A DNA stretch of 64,000 bases, taken from assembly GCF_002019855.1 (NCBI RefSeq), contig NZ_CM007717.1:4550657-4614656 (forward strand). Direction: 5' to 3'. Below the pieces are notes generated by a model that searched no databases, was not told the origin of the DNA, and saw nothing but the letters and a program-made list of their open reading frames with translations. Positions 1 through 8,932 of the stretch are shown piece by piece. Source of the DNA: Streptomyces antibioticus. Its GTDB lineage: Bacteria; Actinomycetota; Actinomycetes; Streptomycetales; Streptomycetaceae. The stretch's first letter is position 1. Every line of letters begins with the position of its first letter. The translations under genes and the position numbers were made by a program.

Positions 1-1
1 G

Positions 2-253
2 CTGCTCGGCATCATCGCCGAGGACGCCCGGGACACGGAGGCCGCCGAGGAGCACTACGTCCGCGCCCTGAGCCTGCTGGAACGCGCCGGCGCGGCCGGT
101 GACCTCGCCGACCTGTGCCGGCTGCTGGGCGATCTGCTGCGCCGTACGGGCCGGGTCGAGGCGGCCCTCGACGCCTACCGCACCGGCCTCGGCCACCGCA
201 CGGCCCCCGGCACCACCACCCTGGGCCCGGCCCCGGCCCAGCCCCCGCTGTAG
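2..253 (+). CDS. C-terminal end of a TPR-containing protein (partial)
   Basis: Only the last 83 codons are in the window; the gene begins upstream. The visible part has two helical pairs of tetratricopeptide type: an AEEHYVRALSLLER helix pair, then LADLCRLLGDLLRRTGRVEAALDAYRTG, where the spaced small and aromatic residues fit the TPR consensus. A proline-rich tail of about 20 residues follows before TAG. TPR tails of this kind are common on streptomycete transcriptional regulators, but no DNA-binding or catalytic part is visible, so the role is unknown. Confidence 0.65.
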   Translation: MLGIIAEDARDTEAAEEHYVRALSLLERAGAAGDLADLCRLLGDLLRRTGRVEAALDAYRTGLGHRTAPGTTTLGPAPAQPPL

Positions 254-345
254 GACCCCTGATCCGCTACCGGACTTCGGCGCCGCACAGGCCGTTCTCC
301 CGGAAAACCGGACCGGCGCACAGCCGACGGCACTAGCGTCCGTGT

Positions 346-1347
346 GTGCTGAACCAACGGACGGTGGCCCTCGGACTGAGATCCGCCCTGCGCGCGCTCG
401 TGTACGCCGTGCTCGGCGGTACGGCGCTCGTGGTCGTCGCCACCGTCGGCTCCGTGCTGGGGCCGGTGCTCGCGCTCGACCTGTACACCCCGCCCGTCGC
501 CGCCTGGTGGACGGTGTTCACCGCGGTCGTCGTCCAGGGCGTGCCGTTCCTGCTCCTCGGTACGGTCGTCTCCGCGGCGATCGGCGCGTTCGTGCCCGAG
601 CGGGTGTTCCGGCGGCTGCTGCCCCGCAGCCCGGCGCTCGCCGTGCCCGTCGCCGGGGTCGCCGGTGTCGTCCTGCCCGGCTGCGAGTGCGCGTCCGTGC
701 CGGTGGCCGGGAGCCTGATGCGGCGCGGGGTCGCCCCGGCGGCCGCCCTCGCCTTCCTTCTCTCCGCGCCCGCGATCAACCCGGTGGTGCTGGTCGCCAC
801 CTCCCTCGCCTTCCCGGGGCAGCCGGAGATGGTCCTTGCCCGGCTGCTCGCCTCGCTCGGCACGGCCGTCGCGATGGGCTGGCTCTGGGCCCGCTTCGGG
901 CGGGAGCGGTGGCTGCGGATCCCCGGCCGCGACGCCCCGCACTCCACCGGCGTCCGGGCCTTCGCCGACGGCCTCCAGCACGACTTCCTGCACGCCGGGG
1001 GCTTCCTCGTGCTCGGCTCGGCGGCCGCGGCGACCTTCAACATCGCCGTACCGCGCACCGTCCTCGACGTGTTCACGGGCTCCGCGTGGCTCGCCGTCCC
1101 GCTGCTGGCGCTGCTCGCCGTGGTGCTGTGCGTGTGCAGCGAGGCCGACGCGTTCGTGGCCGCCTCGCTCAGCGCGTTCCCTGCGACCGCGCGGCTGGCG
1201 TTCATGGTGGTGGGGCCGATGGTCGACCTCAAGCTGGTCGCCCTCCAGGCCGGAACCTTCGGCCGCGCCTTCGCGGTCCGGTTCGCCTCGGTGACGTGGG
1301 TGGTCGCGGTGACGTCCAGCGCGCTCGTGGGCTGGTGGCTGCTGTGA
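346..1347 (+). CDS. YraQ/UPF0718-family permease
   Basis: A 333-residue polytopic membrane protein with about eight hydrophobic segments. The family signature PGCECASVPV is at residues 111-120, in a turn after a transmembrane helix, and a second cysteine-bearing segment (CVCSEADAF) occurs near residue 260, as expected for the two repeated halves of YraQ/ArsP_1-type permeases. Substrates of the family are poorly defined; some members export arsenicals or act on metals or sulfur compounds. Starts with GTG. The next gene overlaps by 4 bp (GTGA), and it is the usual partner of this permease, so the two probably form one membrane system. Substrate unknown. Confidence 0.85.
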   Translation: MLNQRTVALGLRSALRALVYAVLGGTALVVVATVGSVLGPVLALDLYTPPVAAWWTVFTAVVVQGVPFLLLGTVVSAAIGAFVPERVFRRLLPRSPALAVPVAGVAGVVLPGCECASVPVAGSLMRRGVAPAAALAFLLSAPAINPVVLVATSLAFPGQPEMVLARLLASLGTAVAMGWLWARFGRERWLRIPGRDAPHSTGVRAFADGLQHDFLHAGGFLVLGSAAAATFNIAVPRTVLDVFTGSAWLAVPLLALLAVVLCVCSEADAFVAASLSAFPATARLAFMVVGPMVDLKLVALQAGTFGRAFAVRFASVTWVVAVTSSALVGWWLL

Positions 1348-2042
1348 GGCGGTACGGCGGCCCGTTCCTGCTGCTCCTCATCGGAGCGGCCGTCCTGCGC
1401 GTGAGCCTCTTCGGGGACCTGTATCTGCGGTACGTCCAGGCGGGCCTGCGCCCGTACCTGATCGCGTCCGGCGCGGCGCTGGTCCTGCTGGCCCTGACCA
1501 CGGCGGCCCTACGCCCCGCGCACTCCCACTCCCACACCCACTCCCACGGCGGCTCCCGGCTGGCCTGGCTGCTCACGCTCCCCGCCCTCGCCCTGCTCCT
1601 CTTCCCGCCGCCCGCCCTCGGCTCCTACAGCGCCGAACGCGAGGCCGCCCGACGGGCCGCGCAGGGGGTCGGCACCTTCCCCGCGCTGCCCGACGGGGAC
1701 CCGGTCACCCTCACCGTCGCCGAGTACGGCTCCCGCGCGGTCTACGACAGCGGCCGCTCCCTCAAGGGCCGCACCGTCCGGCTGACCGGCTTCGTCACCC
1801 GCGACGACGACGGCACCTGGTACGTCACCCGCCTCGTCGTCTCCTGCTGCGCCGCCGACGCCACCACGGCCAAGGCCGAGATCAGGAACGCGACCGCCCC
1901 GCCCACCGACACCTGGGTCACCGTCACCGGCACCTGGCACCCCAAGGGCACCCTCGGCTCCCCCACGGCCTGGCCACCCGTACTGGATGCGAGGACGGTC
2001 ACGAAGATCCCCGAACCGACGAACCCGTACGAGAAGCCGTAG
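1344..2042 (+). CDS. TIGR03943-family permease partner protein
   Basis: A 232-residue protein whose GTG start overlaps the stop of the YraQ-type permease (GTGA), so translation is probably coupled. It has hydrophobic segments near residues 6-25, 40-55 and 72-90, with a histidine-rich loop HSHSHTHSHGG around residues 60-70 that could bind a metal. The C-terminal half is an outside-facing soluble domain with an OB-like beta pattern and a conserved Cys-Cys pair near residue 168. TIGR03943 proteins are regularly encoded next to this permease type. The His loop and paired cysteines suggest a metal-linked role; this is inference. Confidence 0.82.
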   Translation: MRRYGGPFLLLLIGAAVLRVSLFGDLYLRYVQAGLRPYLIASGAALVLLALTTAALRPAHSHSHTHSHGGSRLAWLLTLPALALLLFPPPALGSYSAEREAARRAAQGVGTFPALPDGDPVTLTVAEYGSRAVYDSGRSLKGRTVRLTGFVTRDDDGTWYVTRLVVSCCAADATTAKAEIRNATAPPTDTWVTVTGTWHPKGTLGSPTAWPPVLDARTVTKIPEPTNPYEKP

Positions 2043-2348
2043 GACCGCTCTTCCCGTTGGGGACCGGGGACCGGGGACCGGGGACCAGGTGACCAGGGGC
2101 TGTCGGGCCACGTGCCCGCGCCGCCCGGCATGCGGCCCCCGTCGGGACCGCCCGCGGCCACGGACCTCACGATCGCCCGGCCCGGACGCCGCGGGCCCTG
2201 CCGCGCCCCTGTGGGCGGTGGACCGTGGCCGGGCCCGCAGGCGGTCGCCTTCGCCCGCGGCCGTACGGTGCCGGCGCCGTGGCCCGCGAGCCGGTGGCCC
2301 GCCGGCGGCGCCCGGACCCCGGCTGAGGTCCGTACGTCCCCGGGGTCC
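2043..2348. other. Intergenic region with short GGACCGG tandem repeat
   Basis: A 306-bp gap between genes that converge. Directly after the upstream stop there are three perfect 7-bp GGACCGG units and one imperfect unit (2061-2088). Reading frames through the rest show no credible codon usage or ribosome binding site. No strong terminator hairpin was recognised. Confidence 0.5.
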
Positions 2349-3128
2349 TCAGACCTGTACCCGCCCCTGCTTCCGCACGTCCGCGAGCCGTCGTACGCCG
2401 AGCTGGACCGCCGCCTGGGTGGCCTCGTTCGGTACGTCGCCCAGGCCGCCGTTGGTCAGCGCGAACGCGTCCTCGCCGGCGCGGACGGCGGCCACGTCCA
2501 GGGTGAGGGCGGTGGGTTCGCCGTCGGGGTTGTCCTCGGTGGTGGCCCAGTTCGTCAGGGAGACCCTGAGGCCCTGCCGGGCGTCCCCGACCTCCGGCAG
2601 CGGCAGCTCGGAGACCTGCACGTCGAGGACGGTGTCGTGCGGGGCGCGGGCGGTGAAGCGGGCGCAGGAGCCGGGCAGGGTGCGCAGCCAGGCCAGCGCC
2701 CGGTCGGCGTCGGCGGGCCGCCGGTCGGCGAGCTGGTAGCGGAGCTGGGCGCCGGTGACGGGGTCGTCGAGTCCGACGGCCGCGCGCGCCGGTGCGCCGA
2801 GCAGTTCGTCGGTGTAGAGCGCGTCGAGCAGCTTCTGGCACTCGGGCGCGCCGGCCGTCGCCTTCAGCAGTTCGTCCCGCCAGGTCGCGGCGCCGCGCGT
2901 CGGGGTCCAGGGGGCGCCGAGGTCGGTGTCGGTGATGAGCGCCTCCCGCGCCTGCGCCTCGGTGAGCACGGACGGGGTGGTCGGCGCGACGGACCGGCCG
3001 GGCGGGGCCGAGGTGGTGGGCGCGGCGGGCGTCGCGGTCGGCGGGTGTTCGAGGCCGAGGGTGGCGCAGCCGGTGAGGGGGGTGAGCAGTCCGAGGGCGG
3101 CGCAGAGGAGGAGGGTGCGACGGGTCAT
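2349..3128 (-). CDS. Lipoprotein with PknH-like sensor domain
   Basis: A 259-residue exported lipoprotein. The N-terminus is a short basic stretch, a hydrophobic core and a lipobox LTGC at about residues 18-21, followed by a Pro/Thr/Ala-rich linker and then a globular domain. The spaced cysteines, the pattern of a possible disulfide (AGAPECQKLLDALYT and GSCARF) and overall length fit the PknH-like extracellular sensor domain found on actinobacterial kinases and stand-alone lipoproteins. No kinase gene lies beside it. It is transcribed divergently from the nucleoside hydrolase gene across about 220 bp. Ligand unknown. Confidence 0.7.
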   Translation of the reverse strand: MTRRTLLLCAALGLLTPLTGCATLGLEHPPTATPAAPTTSAPPGRSVAPTTPSVLTEAQAREALITDTDLGAPWTPTRGAATWRDELLKATAGAPECQKLLDALYTDELLGAPARAAVGLDDPVTGAQLRYQLADRRPADADRALAWLRTLPGSCARFTARAPHDTVLDVQVSELPLPEVGDARQGLRVSLTNWATTEDNPDGEPTALTLDVAAVRAGEDAFALTNGGLGDVPNEATQAAVQLGVRRLADVRKQGRVQV

Positions 3129-3350
3129 CGGGGCTGCCTCCTGAAGCGCGCGCGGACGGGGGCGAACGGGGGCGGACGGGCGCGGGCCCGTGCGCGTGCT
3201 CTCACCGCAACACCGCCCGCCCGACCTGACCAGCGCGGCGGTCCGTACGGGTTACGGCCGTTGCTGCGAGCGGTGGAAAACCACCGGCGCGCATAAGGTC
3301 GGCACGACGACTGAGCCTCTCCGCACCGTTCACGGCAGAAGGAGCCCCAG

Positions 3351-4328
3351 GTGAGCGACGACCGGCCCGTCCCCGTGATCATCGACTGCGACACGGGGGT
3401 CGACGACGCCCTCGCCCTGCTGTTCGCCGTACGCCATCCGGGTCTGGACCTGCGGGCCGTGACCTGTGTGGCCGGCAACACGGACGTGGCCGGGGTGGTC
3501 CGCAACACGCTGACCGTCCTGGAGATCGCGGGCGCCGGTGACGTCCCGGTGGCCCGCGGCGCCGAACGCCCGCTCATCGAACCCGCCCGCTCGGCCCGCC
3601 ATGTGCACGGCGAGGACGGCATGGGCGACATCCCCGGTCTCCCGGCACCGGCCCGCGCCGCCGCGGACGTGGACGCGGTCACCCTGCTGCGCCGCGAGAT
3701 CCTCGCCTCGCCGCGCCCGGTGACGCTGATCCCGACGGCCCCGCTGACGAACATCGCGCTGCTGCTGCGCACCCATCCGGAGGTCACCCGCAACATCGAG
3801 CGGATCGTGTTCATGGGCGGCGCGGTGGCCACCGGGAACGCCACGCCGGTCGCGGAGTTCAACGTGTGGCACGACCCGGAGGCGGCCGCGATCCTGCTGA
3901 CCGCCGGGGTGCCGATCACCATGTACGGCCTGGACGTCTTCCAGCGGGTCACGGTCCCCGGCGCGGACGTGCGCCGGCTGCGGGCGAGCGCGGAGCCGGG
4001 GGCCCGGCTGGCGGGCGACCTGCTGGCCCACCGCCCGTCCGCCCCCGAGCCGGACGGGGACGATCCGCGGGGCGGTCTCGGGGACGCGGGCGCGGTCTGC
4101 GCGGTCGCCGACCCGGCGGGTCTGACGACGGCCGCGCTGCCCGTCGAGGTGTCCCTCGCGCCCGGCCCGGCCCGCGGGCAGACGGTCGTGGACCGCCGCC
4201 CCCGCCCCGGCGAGGACGAACTCCACCACGGCACCCGGGACCGCCATCTGGTGGACGTGGCCCTGGAGGTGGACGTCGAGCGGTACGTGAAGCTGTACCT
4301 GGCGGTGGTCGAGGGCCGCCGCCCCTGA
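3351..4328 (+). CDS. Nucleoside hydrolase (IUNH family)
   Basis: A 325-residue protein hydrolysing the N-glycosidic bond of nucleosides to ribose and base. The N-terminal calcium-binding signature DCDTGVDDA begins at Asp12 (Asp12, Asp14, Asp18 and Asp19). The family's TAPLTNIALLLR helix follows near residue 130, and an EFNVWHDPEAA segment near residue 168 supplies the conserved Asn and substrate-side residues. GTG start preceded by an AGGAG-type site. Base specificity cannot be judged. It ends just before a perfect 13-bp hairpin shared with the convergent LAETG gene. Confidence 0.93.
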   Translation: MSDDRPVPVIIDCDTGVDDALALLFAVRHPGLDLRAVTCVAGNTDVAGVVRNTLTVLEIAGAGDVPVARGAERPLIEPARSARHVHGEDGMGDIPGLPAPARAAADVDAVTLLRREILASPRPVTLIPTAPLTNIALLLRTHPEVTRNIERIVFMGGAVATGNATPVAEFNVWHDPEAAAILLTAGVPITMYGLDVFQRVTVPGADVRRLRASAEPGARLAGDLLAHRPSAPEPDGDDPRGGLGDAGAVCAVADPAGLTTAALPVEVSLAPGPARGQTVVDRRPRPGEDELHHGTRDRHLVDVALEVDVERYVKLYLAVVEGRRP

Positions 4329-4336
4329 AACACGTC

Positions 4337-4364
4337 GACGCCCTCCCCCGCGGGGGAGGGCGTC
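4337..4364. terminator. Bidirectional intrinsic terminator-like hairpin
   Basis: A perfect inverted repeat with 13-bp arms (GACGCCCTCCCCC and its complement) sits in the 45-bp gap between the two convergent genes that stop at 4328 and 4374. No T-tract follows, which is usual in streptomycetes. Confidence 0.8.
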
Positions 4365-4373
4365 GGAAGGGCG

Positions 4374-5327
4374 TTACGCGCGGTTCGCCTTGCGGCGGCG
4401 GGTGGCGACGACGATCGCCGCTCCGCCGATCAGCAGCGCCGCGGCGCCACCGGCGATCACCGGGGTGTTGCTGTCGGCGCCGGTCTCGGCCAGGTCACCG
4501 CCGCCGCCGTTGGGCGTCGGCGCGGGCGCGTCGCTGGACTCGCTCGGCGTCGGCGTGGCCGGCTGCGACTCCGAGGGGGACCCGGAGGGAGTGTCCGACG
4601 GCGTGTCGGACGGCGTGTCCGAGGGGGTCTCGGCGGGCGGCTCCGACGAGGACGGCGCCGAGGGCGACTCGTTGTCGGCCGGCGGGGTCGTCGGCGGCTG
4701 CTCGGTGACCGTGCAGTCCTTCGTCCCGCCGTTCCAGGCGGCGATCAGCTTGTCCTTGATGACCGGCCGGTCCGGGCCCTTGGGCAGCTCGCCGTGCTCG
4801 AAGCCGTCCTGCGCGTCGAGCTTGCCGTCGAACTTCACGGCGCCCCGGTAGAGGTCGATCTGCGCGAAGCAGCCGGCGTCCGGCACGGAGATGTCGAGGG
4901 TCTCGGTCTTCCCGGGCTTCACGGTCACCGAGTCGAAGTCGACGAACACCTGCTCGCCGGAGGTGGCGAAGGTGGCGCCGTGGGCGAGGTAGGAGGCCAG
5001 GGACGCGGTGCAGCCGTCGGCGCGGTGCGCGGTGCGGACCGCGATGTGGACCTTGCCGTCCTCACCGGGCTTGAGGTTCTGGTCGTCGACCCGCACGGAG
5101 TCGAAGAAGTTCTTGCCGTCGAGCGAGAACTGGCAGCGGTCGGTCGCCGTCTCGGTTCCCGCACCGGTGCCGGGCTTGTAGTGCCCGCCGGACTTCCAGC
5201 CGTCCCCGCCCGGGGTGCCGTGGGCGAAGGCGCCGGAGGCGGCGGCGACGGAGGCGGCGCAGAGGGTGAGCGTCGCGGCGCTCGTCCCCAGCAGGCGGCG
5301 CACGGTGACACGACTCGCTATGGACAT
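4374..5327 (-). CDS. LAETG-anchored cell-wall surface protein
   Basis: A 317-residue secreted protein. It has a basic N-terminus, a hydrophobic core and an AxA-like signal peptidase site near residue 35, a globular domain of about 170 residues with several Cys, then a Ser/Pro/Thr-rich stalk containing a repeated SDTP motif. It ends with LAETG at residues 279-283, a hydrophobic helix and the basic tail TRRRKANRA. LAxTG is the motif used by class E sortases of streptomycetes, so the protein is predicted to be linked to peptidoglycan. The globular domain is not recognised. Its upstream region is shared with the divergent alpha-glucosidase gene. Confidence 0.85.
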   Translation of the reverse strand: MSIASRVTVRRLLGTSAATLTLCAASVAAASGAFAHGTPGGDGWKSGGHYKPGTGAGTETATDRCQFSLDGKNFFDSVRVDDQNLKPGEDGKVHIAVRTAHRADGCTASLASYLAHGATFATSGEQVFVDFDSVTVKPGKTETLDISVPDAGCFAQIDLYRGAVKFDGKLDAQDGFEHGELPKGPDRPVIKDKLIAAWNGGTKDCTVTEQPPTTPPADNESPSAPSSSEPPAETPSDTPSDTPSDTPSGSPSESQPATPTPSESSDAPAPTPNGGGGDLAETGADSNTPVIAGGAAALLIGGAAIVVATRRRKANRA

Positions 5328-5466
5328 GCGGATCCCATCTTGGCGAATGCCAGGGGTGATTGGTCAGATCACAGGAAACACGGGGCCCAGGATGCACAGG
5401 CGCCACGATGTGCGCTCATCGTCGTGTCCTGGACAACCGGCTGTCAACACGCGCCAAACGCCAGGT

Positions 5467-5499
5467 GGTTCAAGTTTTGCTCACGTTTTCGTCACGTGC
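5467..5499. promoter_or_regulatory. Three 11-bp direct repeats, PHO-box-like
   Basis: Three consecutive 11-nt units, GGTTCAAGTTT, TGCTCACGTTT and TCGTCACGTGC, have TCA at exactly the same position in each (5470, 5481 and 5492). PhoP of Streptomyces binds arrays of 11-nt direct repeats with a GTTCA-like core, so the architecture fits. The array lies 65-97 bp before the GH13 start, in the divergent promoter region it shares with the LAETG protein gene. Match to the PHO consensus is partial. Confidence 0.4.
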
Positions 5500-5563
5500 G
5501 GAACGATTCACTCCGCAGCGTGCGGACGTTCGCTTTCCCGGCAATGTGGACAGTCTTCTCTCC

Positions 5564-7240
5564 ATGACGCTTCCCCCGAGCCCGCCCGCGGCCCTTTCCC
5601 CGGCCGATCTGTCGTCCCGCGACCCCGACTGGTGGCGCCAGGCCGTCGTCTACCAGGTCTACCCCCGCAGCTTCGCCGACGCCGACGGGGACGGCCTCGG
5701 CGATCTGCGCGGCGTCACCGACCGCCTCCCCCATCTCGCCGCGCTGGGCGTCGACGCGCTCTGGCTCAGCCCCTTCTACCTCTCCGAACTGGCCGACGGC
5801 GGCTACGACGTCGCCGACCCGCGCCAGGTCGACCCGCGCCTGGGCACCCTCGCCGACTTCGACGCGCTCGCCGCCGAGGCCCACCGCCTCGGCCTGAAGG
5901 TGATCGTCGACATCGTCCCCAACCACACCTCCCACCGGCACCCCTGGTTCCAGGAGGCCCTGGCCGCGGGACCCGGCTCCCCCGCCCGCGAGCGCTACGT
6001 CTTCCGTGACGGACGTGGTCCGGCCGGTGAACTCCCGCCCACCGACTGGCAGTCCGTGTTCGGCGGCAGCGCCTGGCACCGGGTTCCCGACGGCCAGTGG
6101 TACCTGCATCTCTTCGCCCGTGAACAGCCCGACCTCAACTGGGGCCTGGAGGAGGTCCGCGAGGACGTCCGCACCACCCTGCGCTTCTGGGCCGACCGGG
6201 GCGTCGACGGCTTCCGCGTCGACGTCGCCCACGCCCTCGCCAAGGACCTCGCTGAACCGCTCCGCGACCTCGGGCCCCTCACCGGCGAGGACGCGCTCGC
6301 CGAACTCCCCCCGGGCACCCACCCCTTCTACGACCGCGACGAGGTCCACGAGATCTACCGCGACTGGCGCCGCGTCCTGGACGCCTACTCCCCGCCCCGC
6401 ACCGCGGTCGCCGAAGCCTGGGTGCCGGGCGCCCGCCGCGCCCTGTACGCCCGCCCCGACGAACTCGACCAGGCGTTCAACTTCGAGTATCTCCAGGCCC
6501 CTTGGGACGCCGAGGCGATCCGCCGGATCGTCACCGACTCCCTCGCCACGGCCCGCGCCGTCGGCGCCTCCGCCACCTGGGTCCTGTCCAACCACGACGT
6601 CGTACGCCACGCCTCACGCCTGTCCCTGCCGCCCGGCACCGACGAGAACGCCTGGCTGCTCGCCGACGGCCGCACCCCGCCCCTGGACGAGCCGGCCGGC
6701 CTGCGCCGCGCCCGCGCCGCCACGCTCCTGATGCTGGCGCTGCCGGGATCGTCGTACGTCTACCAGGGCGAGGAGCTGGGGCTGCCCGAGGTCGCCGATC
6801 TGCCCGTCGAGGTCCTCCAGGACCCGGTGTGGGAACAGACCGGCCGCACCCGCAAGGGCCGCGACGGCTGCCGGGTGCCGCTGCCGTGGACGACGACGGG
6901 ACCCTCGTACGGCTTCGGCGCGGCCGGGGCCTGGCTGCCGCAGCCGCCGTCCTTCGCGCGCTACGCCGTCCAGGCGCAGGACGGGGTGGAGGGCTCGACC
7001 CTGGAGTTCTACCGCACGGCCCTGCGGCTGCGCCGCAAGCTGCTCGACGGCGAGGAACTGGTCTGGCACCCGGACACCCCGCCGGGCGTGCTGGCCTTCG
7101 CCCGCTCCGACGCCTGGCGCTGTGTCGCCAACCTGTCGGCCGCGCCGGTGCCGCTGCCGCCGGGGGAGGTGCTGCTGAGCAGCGCGCCCCTCGGCGACGA
7201 CGGGTATCTGGAGCCGGACACCACGGTGTGGCTGGCCTAG
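5564..7240 (+). CDS. GH13 alpha-glucosidase (oligo-1,6-glucosidase type)
   Basis: A 558-residue intracellular glycoside hydrolase of family 13. It opens with the typical WWRQAVVYQVYPRSF strand and DADGDGLGDLRG loop. The catalytic nucleophile is Asp220 in GFRVDVAH, the acid/base is Glu284 in VAEAWVP, and Asp345 in SNHDV is the transition-state stabiliser. A C-terminal beta domain completes the fold. Start chosen at ATG 5564 because the homologous region begins a few residues later; upstream in-frame starts would add unrelated sequence. No sugar transporter genes adjoin it, unlike the streptomycete agl operon. A PHO-box-like repeat lies upstream. Confidence 0.92.
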   Translation: MTLPPSPPAALSPADLSSRDPDWWRQAVVYQVYPRSFADADGDGLGDLRGVTDRLPHLAALGVDALWLSPFYLSELADGGYDVADPRQVDPRLGTLADFDALAAEAHRLGLKVIVDIVPNHTSHRHPWFQEALAAGPGSPARERYVFRDGRGPAGELPPTDWQSVFGGSAWHRVPDGQWYLHLFAREQPDLNWGLEEVREDVRTTLRFWADRGVDGFRVDVAHALAKDLAEPLRDLGPLTGEDALAELPPGTHPFYDRDEVHEIYRDWRRVLDAYSPPRTAVAEAWVPGARRALYARPDELDQAFNFEYLQAPWDAEAIRRIVTDSLATARAVGASATWVLSNHDVVRHASRLSLPPGTDENAWLLADGRTPPLDEPAGLRRARAATLLMLALPGSSYVYQGEELGLPEVADLPVEVLQDPVWEQTGRTRKGRDGCRVPLPWTTTGPSYGFGAAGAWLPQPPSFARYAVQAQDGVEGSTLEFYRTALRLRRKLLDGEELVWHPDTPPGVLAFARSDAWRCVANLSAAPVPLPPGEVLLSSAPLGDDGYLEPDTTVWLA

Positions 7241-7260
7241 GGCCCGCCTCCCCGGCCGTG

Positions 7261-8004
7261 CTACTGCTTCTGGTTCACCGCGGCGCTCAGGTCCAGGGGC
7301 GTGGACGTCGCGGTGGGCGGCGCGGTCAGCACGACCTGCGGCTGTCCGGCGGGCGGGGCCGGCGGGGTCATGTCGGACTGGGGCAGCTTCGGCGGGGTGG
7401 TCTGCTGGAAGATCGTCGAGTCGTAGTCGACCAGACCGGTGTTCTCCATCACGGTGATGTGGTCGAGCACGGTGTCGTTGGCCTGGTCGGCGAGGGCGCG
7501 GACCAGGCTGTTCTTGGTCGTGGACCGGACCTTGGCGATGGTGTTGAAGATCGAGCCGTGCGTCATCCGCAGGATGTTGGCGAAGTCGACGTCGAACTGC
7601 TTGCCGCTCTCCGCCTTGAGCTGGACGACGAACGCCTCCTGCTGGGGGCTCGCCACGTTGGGCAGCGTGATGTTCAGCATCGGCGCGATCTTGCGGGTGC
7701 TCTCGTCCAGTGCCGCGTGCCCGTCGATCAGATGCTCACTGGCGGTGCGGACTTCCTTGCTCTGCCCCTTCTGGAGCCCGACCTGGCCGAGCGGGTACTC
7801 CCACAGACCGGCCGCCCGCACCTTCACCACGAAGTCGCGGTCGCCCTCGGTCAGCGGTCCCCACTGGGTGTTGGCGATGATCCTGTCGTTCGAGGACGAC
7901 ACGGTGTCCAGTCCGAGCATCGACGGGTACGCGAGCGCGGCCAATGTCAGGGACATGGCTCCACCCACGAAGATGGTTCCCATCGTGTTCCGCGAAAGTG
8001 GCAC
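7261..8004 (-). CDS. DUF4142 protein with N-terminal membrane anchor or signal
   Basis: A 247-residue protein. GTG at 8004 is chosen because AAGGAGG lies 6 nt upstream and a membrane segment begins immediately. Residues about 8-25 are hydrophobic. The middle is all-helical and matches the DUF4142 pattern: LTEGDRDFVVKVRAAGLWE, then an HLIDGHAALDESTRKIA helix pair and a DHITVMENTG helix near the end. DUF4142 is a ferritin-like four-helix exported domain of unknown function. The tail is Pro/Thr-rich. It converges with the alpha-glucosidase gene. Confidence 0.85.
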   Translation of the reverse strand: MPLSRNTMGTIFVGGAMSLTLAALAYPSMLGLDTVSSSNDRIIANTQWGPLTEGDRDFVVKVRAAGLWEYPLGQVGLQKGQSKEVRTASEHLIDGHAALDESTRKIAPMLNITLPNVASPQQEAFVVQLKAESGKQFDVDFANILRMTHGSIFNTIAKVRSTTKNSLVRALADQANDTVLDHITVMENTGLVDYDSTIFQQTTPPKLPQSDMTPPAPPAGQPQVVLTAPPTATSTPLDLSAAVNQKQ

Positions 8005-8179
8005 CGTTCCTCCTTGGTCCGGTCGGCGAGCAGGCCGGTGGAGGGTCCCCGGCGTGGTCGGACATGGAGAAGTACGGACGGGAACCTCGTGTGATTCACA
8101 GGGAATCGTAAAAACTTGTCGGGACGTGCGGAAGCGCGGGGTCACCAGGGTGACCAGGGGCATGACGAGGGGGAATGAA

Positions 8180-8866
8180 ATGGCCGGATTGGTCCGCATC
8201 ACGTACTACCCCGTGAAGGGGTGCGCGGGGGTCACGCTCACGGAGGCGGCGGTCACCCCGACCGGCCTCACCGACGACCGCCGCTACGCCGTCGCCGACG
8301 AGAACGGCGACCTGCGCTGGCAGGGCGCGGACCCGCTCCTGGCCCTCGTCGCCCCCGAACTGCTCGACGGCGAACTGACCCTGCGCTTCCCGGGCCATGA
8401 GCCGGTGCGGGCCGGGCGCGACGACGTCGACGCCTGGCTCACCCGGGTCCTGGGGCGGCCGAGCCGGCTGATCCGCCCGCCGGCCGGCAACCACGGGCGT
8501 CTGCACGTCGTCTCCCGGGCCAGCCTCGACGACCTCAACGCCCGGCTGACCGCGGCCGGTTCGGACCCGCTGCCGATGAACCGCTTCCGCCCCAACCTCG
8601 TCGTCGACGGCTGGGACGTCCCGCACACCGAGGACGAGGCGTCCGTGCTCACCGTCGGCGGCGTCGAACTGGCCCTCACCGAACGCACGGTGCGGTGCGC
8701 CGTCACCATGGTCGACCAGGAGACCGGCCGCAAGGCGGGCCCGGAACCCCTGCGCACCCTGGCCGGCCACCGCCGGGCCGACGGCGGGGTGGTCTTCGGC
8801 GCCTACTTCCGGGTGCTGCGGCCGGGGAAGGTGTCGGTGGGGGACGAGGTGAGGGTCCGGGCGTGA
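8180..8866 (+). CDS. MOSC domain protein
   Basis: A 228-residue protein with an N-terminal MOSC beta-barrel segment (VRITYYPVKGCAGVTLTEA) and a C-terminal MOSC domain with the family's Asn-Arg-Phe-Arg-Pro-Asn sequence near residue 134 and a Cys in VRCAVTMVDQETG that would be the molybdenum-cofactor ligand. Members move or bind sulfurated molybdenum cofactor, as in mARC/YcbX-type reductases. No ferredoxin domain is fused. ATG 8180 is preferred to ATG 8162 because a GAGGGGG site lies six bases before it. Confidence 0.87.
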   Translation: MAGLVRITYYPVKGCAGVTLTEAAVTPTGLTDDRRYAVADENGDLRWQGADPLLALVAPELLDGELTLRFPGHEPVRAGRDDVDAWLTRVLGRPSRLIRPPAGNHGRLHVVSRASLDDLNARLTAAGSDPLPMNRFRPNLVVDGWDVPHTEDEASVLTVGGVELALTERTVRCAVTMVDQETGRKAGPEPLRTLAGHRRADGGVVFGAYFRVLRPGKVSVGDEVRVRA

Positions 8867-8932
8867 GGGGCTGGACGTGAGGGTCCGGACGTGAGGCGGT
8901 CGTCCCGTGGTGGTGGGGGGCTGAGCGGCCCT

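Noticed and set aside
99..2042. Very long frames on either strand, for example across 99-2042 and 38794-41160
   Set aside because: In this GC-rich DNA long open frames arise by chance; they are Arg/Pro/Ala-rich, lack starts with binding sites and lie over well-supported genes.
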